Source: DATDIC01 sp963777625
GTDB lineage: Bacteria; Pseudomonadota; Alphaproteobacteria; Acetobacterales; Acetobacteraceae
Length of the DNA: 64,000 nt
Direction: 5' to 3'
Assembly (NCBI GenBank): GCA_963777625.1
Contig: CAVZRO010000003.1
Location: forward strand, 248,001-312,000
Part shown: piece after piece, positions 60,204 to 64,000 of the stretch
Numbering within the stretch: the first letter of the stretch is position 1
Layout: each line of letters begins with the position of its first letter
Made by a program: the position numbers and the translations under genes
The notes under the pieces: generated by a model
What the model saw: the letters and a program-made list of their open reading frames with translations, nothing else
What the model was told of the DNA's origin: nothing
Databases searched by the model: none

Positions 60204-61010
60204 TTACACAGCCGACCCTGTCGGAAACGACGGCTTCCGCTTCTCCAGATGTGACGCCAGCCCTTCCCGCAGGTCCGGTCCGCTGAACCCCATGAACTCC
60301 AGCGCCAGCGATGCATCGAACGCCGGCCCCGCCTGCCGCAACCAGTTATTCAGTGCATATTTGGTCCAGCGGATCGCCGACTGCGCGCCTTCCGCCAGTC
60401 GCACGGCCAGCTCCAGCGCCCGCCCATCCAGCTCCCCATCATCCACTGCCAGCGACACCAGGCCGATGCGCTCGGCCTCCTCGCCCAGCACCTGTTCGCA
60501 CAGCAGCAGATAGTATTTCGCCTTCGCCATGCCGCACAGCAGCGGCCATATGATGGCCGCATGATCGCCGGCCGCCACACCGAGGCGCGTATGGCCGTCG
60601 ATGATCCGGCAGTCCTTGCTGGCAATGGAGATGTCGGCGAGCAGCCCGCACACCAGCCCGGCGCCCACCGCCACGCCGCGCATCGCGCTGACCACCGGCT
60701 TGTTGCAGTTGATCAGGTTATAGACGATATCCCGCGCTTCTTTCCAGGTGCGCGCGCGGGCGGTGAAATCATCCGCAATCTCCTGCACCATGCCGAAATC
60801 GCCGCCGGCCGAAAACACCGTGCCGGCACCGGTCAGGATGACCGCATTCACCTCCGGATCGGCGTCGATATCGCGCCAGATCTCCGCCAGCTCGCGATGC
60901 ATCGTCGCATCGGCGCTGTTCATCCGGCCATTGTTCATGGTCACCCGCAGCACGCGCGGATGCGGCCGATCGAACAGCAACCGCGTGTAACGGTCATAAC
61001 GTTCGGCCAT
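60204..61010 (-). CDS. Enoyl-CoA hydratase/isomerase family protein
   Basis: Crotonase-fold protein of 268 residues from ATG 61010 (an upstream ATG at 61025 is possible). Oxyanion-hole segments: VFSAGGDFGMVQEIADDF and MRGVAVGAGLVCGLLADIS. The hydratase Glu pair is not obvious: the second region reads RLGVAAGDHAAIIWPLLCG, with Asp-His where Glu often sits. It may therefore be an isomerase, decarboxylase or other crotonase. Convergent with the enolase-family gene by 20 bp. Confidence 0.85.
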   Translation of the reverse strand: MAERYDRYTRLLFDRPHPRVLRVTMNNGRMNSADATMHRELAEIWRDIDADPEVNAVILTGAGTVFSAGGDFGMVQEIADDFTARARTWKEARDIVYNLINCNKPVVSAMRGVAVGAGLVCGLLADISIASKDCRIIDGHTRLGVAAGDHAAIIWPLLCGMAKAKYYLLLCEQVLGEEAERIGLVSLAVDDGELDGRALELAVRLAEGAQSAIRWTKYALNNWLRQAGPAFDASLALEFMGFSGPDLREGLASHLEKRKPSFPTGSAV

Positions 61011-61058
61011 GCGGCTTCCTTTCACCGTCGGTAACGCACGAAAACCGGACAGGTCCGG

Positions 61059-61802
61059 TCAGACCTGCTGGCCGCCGTCGATATGCACTTCCGACCCGGT
61101 GATATAGCTCGCCCGCTCCGAGCACAGGAAATACAGCAGCTCCGCCACTTCCCGCGGCTGTCCGACCCGCCGCATCGGGATCGACTGCTCCACGATCGAT
61201 GCCGTTCCCGCCGACAGAATCGCCGTCTCGATCTCGCCCGGCGAGACCGCGTTCACCCGCACGCCCACGCCGCCCAGGTCCGCCGCCATCTCTCGCGTCA
61301 GCGCCGCCAGCGCGGCCTTCGATGTCGCGTACGCCGCGCTGGCAAACGGATGCACCCGCGAGCCGACGATCGATGTCATGTTCACCACGCTGCCGCGCGA
61401 CGCCACCAGATGGTCGCGCAGGCCCCGCACCAGCAGCAGCGGGGCGAAGAAGTTGACGTTGAAAACATGCAGCCAGTCCTCGTAATCCATCTCCAGGCTG
61501 GAGATCTTCCCCCCCGCCGGCGTCTTGGGGGAAATCGCCGCATTGTTGATAAGGGCGTCCAGCCGCCCGTTCGCGCTGTCGCGGATGCGAGGCAACGCGG
61601 CATGCACGTGATCGATGCGCGACAGATCGAGCTGGATATGGTTTCTCTCGCCGCCCTTCCACGGACAGCGCACATCGAACGGATGGCGCGAAATGGTCAG
61701 CACCCGCCAGCCATGATCGCTGAAAATCTTGACCGCAGCATGCCCGATGCCGCGGCTGGCGCCGGTCAGCAGCAGGACCCGTTCAGGGTGTGAGGAGCTC
61801 AT
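61059..61802 (-). CDS. Short-chain dehydrogenase/reductase
   Basis: SDR of 247 residues from ATG 61802. Cofactor loop LLLTGASRGIGHAAVKIF; the residue after strand 2 is Ser-Arg (LTISRHPFDV), suggesting NADP preference. NNAA in LDALINNAAIS, Ser in VNMTSIVGSRV, YxxxK in SAAYATSKAALA, end GSEVHIDGGQQV. It lies 48 bp upstream of the crotonase gene on the same strand and probably shares its transcript. Confidence 0.88.
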   Translation of the reverse strand: MSSSHPERVLLLTGASRGIGHAAVKIFSDHGWRVLTISRHPFDVRCPWKGGERNHIQLDLSRIDHVHAALPRIRDSANGRLDALINNAAISPKTPAGGKISSLEMDYEDWLHVFNVNFFAPLLLVRGLRDHLVASRGSVVNMTSIVGSRVHPFASAAYATSKAALAALTREMAADLGGVGVRVNAVSPGEIETAILSAGTASIVEQSIPMRRVGQPREVAELLYFLCSERASYITGSEVHIDGGQQV

Positions 61803-61874
61803 GACACGGCAGGCTAAAGCAGGAACGAAAGTTCCACCAGTCCGGAAAACTTTCCACCGTCCGGCGAAACCGGA

Positions 61875-62303
61875 TCAGTCGGGCACAAACCCGTCCGTCA
61901 TTAGCTGCGCAAGGTCCCATGGGCAGGACTCCGGCAGATCCCCCAGGCCGGTCTCCTGAACCGCCCAGGCACGCCCCAGACGATAGGCGCGCGGCAACAC
62001 CGCCGGCAGGGAATTCCGCAAACTGGGGCTGTCTTCCAGAACCGCGGCGAGCTCATCGCGCTGCACCTGGATGGTGGTGGCCCAGCTTCGACTGCGGTAC
62101 CCGGACTGGTATTGCCATTTCAGCAAATGCTGCAACAAACGCGCCAGGCGATTGCGCATCTCCCGACGTTCGCTGGCGCCCACACTCTCGATCTCCTCGG
62201 CCAGATGCTCGCGATCGACATCAGACAAGTCGCCCGATCTCAGCAGGGTCGCCTGCTGCTGGGTCCAGGCCACGAAATCGCGTTCGTAAAGATCGGCGCC
62301 CAT
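61875..62303 (-). CDS. DUF29 family protein
   Basis: The protein is 142 residues from ATG 62303 (MGADLYERDFVAWTQQQATL), the usual DUF29 start; nine more codons are open upstream. Further family blocks are HLAEEIESVGASERREMRNR, LLQHLLKWQYQSGYRSRSW and YRLGRAWAVQETGLGDLPE. DUF29 proteins are short, helical, and of unknown function, common in cyanobacteria and proteobacteria. Confidence 0.85.
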   Translation of the reverse strand: MGADLYERDFVAWTQQQATLLRSGDLSDVDREHLAEEIESVGASERREMRNRLARLLQHLLKWQYQSGYRSRSWATTIQVQRDELAAVLEDSPSLRNSLPAVLPRAYRLGRAWAVQETGLGDLPESCPWDLAQLMTDGFVPD

Positions 62304-62417
62304 GGTAGCGGCCCTGTCGGATATCCCCATTCCTAATCCCGTCGTCTCCGTTCCTCAACGGTTTGACAATTCCCTGCCCCGACGGATTGATCCATCCGCG
62401 CCGGGAGGCCATCGGCC

Positions 62418-63543
62418 ATGGATTTCGACTTCAGCGACGAGCTCAAACAACTGCGCGAGGAAGCGCGCCGCTTCCTCGCTGAACGCTGCCCGCCAGCCGT
62501 CCCCCGACGCATCCTGGATGGCGCGGCCCCATACGACGTCGCCCTGTGGCAGGATATGGCCCAGATGGGCTGGACCGCGGCCGCCATTCCGGAACAGTAC
62601 CGGCGGCGCTGGACTGGGCCCGCTCGCCGTCTGCGTGCTCGCCGAGGAACTGGGGCGGGTGCTCGCGCCGGTTCCGTTCGCCTCCTCGGTTTATCTGGCC
62701 ACCGAAGCCATCCTCCGGTTCGGCAGCGAAACGCAGCACCGTCTGCATCTGCCCCAACTCGCCAGCGGCGCCGCCATCGGCACCTTTGCCGCCGCCGAAC
62801 GACCCGGCCCGCTAAACCCGCGGAAGCTCGACTCTCATGTCGCCGATGGCTGGCTGCATGGGGTCAAGCTTGCCGTCCCGGATGGCGGGTCCGCCGGTTT
62901 CGCGGTGGTCGCCGCACCGTCCGAGGACGGTGTGTGGCTGCATCTGGTCGATCTCACCGCGCCCGGCGTCCGGCGCGAACCCATCGCCACGATCGATCCC
63001 ACCCGCCCGCACGCGAAGCTGGTGTTCGATCACGCCGCCGCCGAGCCGTTGCCTGGTGCCGACTCCCCCGACGCGGTACGGGAGCTGATTGAGCGCGCTG
63101 CGGTGATGACCGCCTTCGAGCAGGTGGGCGTCGCTCAGGCCGCGCTCGACATGGCGCGTGGCTATGCGTTGGAACGCTACGCGTTCGGCCGCCCGATCGG
63201 ATCGTTTCAGGCGATCAAGCACAAGCTTGCTGATATTTACGTCGCCGTGGAGCTGGCCCGCTCCAATGCCTATTACGGTGCCTGGGCGCTGGCGACCCAG
63301 GCTGCGGAACTGCCGGTTGCCGCCGCCGTCGCCCGCATTGCCGCCTGCGAGGCCGGATGGCTGGCGACCAAGGAAAACATCCAGACGCATGGCGGCATGG
63401 GATTTACCTGGCAGTTCGATTGCCATCTGTACTATCGGCGGGCGAAGCTGCTCGCCGTCGGTCTGGGCTCCGCGCGCGAATGGAAGCATCGGTTGATCCA
63501 GGAGCTGCGGGCGCGCAACGCAGCCGGGAATGAAATCACCTGA
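62418..63543 (+). CDS. Acyl-CoA dehydrogenase (one frameshift)
   Basis: FAD enzyme oxidising acyl-CoA esters. ATG 62418 gives DFDFSDELKQLREEARRFLA. The frame moves by +1 at about 62600 (EQY, then GGAGLGPLAVCVLAEELGRV). FAD and substrate blocks follow: ALERYAFGRPIGSFQAIKHK, ENIQTHGGMGFTWQFDCHLY. The catalytic base of medium-chain enzymes (Glu near the end) is not evident, as is common in the small-subunit-like members of steroid and bile-acid pathways. About 375 residues after correction. Confidence 0.88.
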
Positions 63544-63578
63544 TGCACGCCGCCCCCGGACCGACGTAGTATCGCGTC

Positions 63579-64000
63579 ATGAAACTCGGTCCGGCAGCCC
63601 TGCTCGGTCTAACGCCGCAACCGCCCCCGCTCGACGACATGCTCGATGCGATCGGCGACGGGTTCTACGTGCTGGATACCGCGTTCCGCTTCGTCCGCAT
63701 CAACCGCCGCTGCGCCGAAATCTGGGGCCGCCCGCGCTCCCAACTGATCGGCCGCTCGATTTGGGATTGTTTCCCCGGCAGCGCCACCAGCGGTTCCGGA
63801 CAGCAACTCCGTCACGCCGTCATCGCCGGGCAGGTGGTCGAATACGAGGCGTTTTCAGACGTGCTGCGGCGCCACATCTGGTGCCGGGTCGGCCCGCTCG
63901 CTGGCGGTCTCACCGCCGTTCACTGGCGCGATGTCACTGACGCCCGTCGCACGGAAGCCGCATTGCGCGACAGCGAAGCGCGCTTCCGGCAGGTGTTCGA
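63579..64000 (+). CDS. PAS-domain sensor protein, N-terminal part (cut by window end)
   Basis: From ATG 63579 at least 140 residues are open to the window end. A PAS domain begins at about residue 20: LDDMLDAIGDGFYVLDTAFR, FVRINRRCAEIWGRPRSQLI, IGRSIWDCFPGSA, followed by VHWRDVTDARRTEAALRDSE and a second PAS start (EARFRQVF). This layout is typical of cytoplasmic hybrid or simple sensor histidine kinases; the kinase part lies beyond the window. Confidence 0.8.
   Translation, partial: MKLGPAALLGLTPQPPPLDDMLDAIGDGFYVLDTAFRFVRINRRCAEIWGRPRSQLIGRSIWDCFPGSATSGSGQQLRHAVIAGQVVEYEAFSDVLRRHIWCRVGPLAGGLTAVHWRDVTDARRTEAALRDSEARFRQVF

Overview
The window is about 64 kb of GC-rich DNA. Its gene content points to an alphaproteobacterium, most likely of the Acetobacteraceae/Rhodospirillales type. 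The clues are a ChvI/ChvG two-component pair, a DUF4167 gene next to prmC, the order hisG-hisD-infA-maf-RNase E/G-yacG-tRNA-Phe, and alphaproteobacterial-looking rpoB/rpoC. This assignment is inference from gene families and order.

Layout. 0-2 kb: end of an ABC importer (two permeases and a binding protein). 2-4.2 kb: a badly frameshifted luciferase-like oxidoreductase, a secreted hydrolase and a small secreted protein. 4.3-9.7 kb: carboxymuconolactone decarboxylase-like protein, alanine dehydrogenase, HSL-type hydrolase, glutamine-dependent NAD synthetase and EngB. 9.8-14.1 kb (minus strand): tRNA-Phe, yacG, RNase E/G, maf, infA, hisD, hisG. 14.3-16.5 kb: UDP-galactopyranose mutase and an unknown partner. 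16.6-20.8 kb: a compact coenzyme F420 operon (a PNPOx-fold protein, an F420-dependent glucose-6-phosphate dehydrogenase homologue, cofE, cofD, cofC). 20.9-24.9 kb: chvI-chvG, prmC, DUF4167. 25-32 kb: a branched-chain-type ABC importer with an apparent LivM-LivG-LivF fusion, flanked by two short-chain dehydrogenases and a second carboxymuconolactone decarboxylase-like gene. 32.1-43.2 kb (minus strand): rplK-rplA-rplJ-rplL-rpoB-rpoC. 43.4-47.3 kb: ligase-associated exonuclease, cupin, then a graveyard of mobile elements (truncated IS1634-type transposase, IS110-type tail, group II intron tail). 47.3-51.4 kb: cbtAB and an iron/thiamine-type ABC importer lacking its ATPase. 51.6-55.5 kb: accessory island with DUF4238, a HigBA-like toxin-antitoxin pair, an unknown protein, and a nucleotidyltransferase-like gene with its partner. 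55.6-64 kb: ettA, a GNAT, then a catabolic-looking set (HpcH/HpaI aldolase, enolase-superfamily enzyme, enoyl-CoA hydratase, SDR, acyl-CoA dehydrogenase) and the start of a PAS sensor.

Sequence quality matters for reading this window. About two dozen frameshifts were seen. Nearly all behave as one extra base, and they include one in rpoB and three in rpoC, which cannot all be broken in a living cell. Most interrupted genes are therefore best read as intact genes with insertion-type sequencing errors, not pseudogenes. The densest cluster lies in the first 3 kb.

The most interesting functional unit is the F420 operon. cofE, cofD and cofC overlap by 4 bp each and sit directly downstream of a homologue of mycobacterial FGD. 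That homologue keeps the F420-site His and Trp and most of the phosphate pocket, but carries Lys where FGD1 has the catalytic Glu109.
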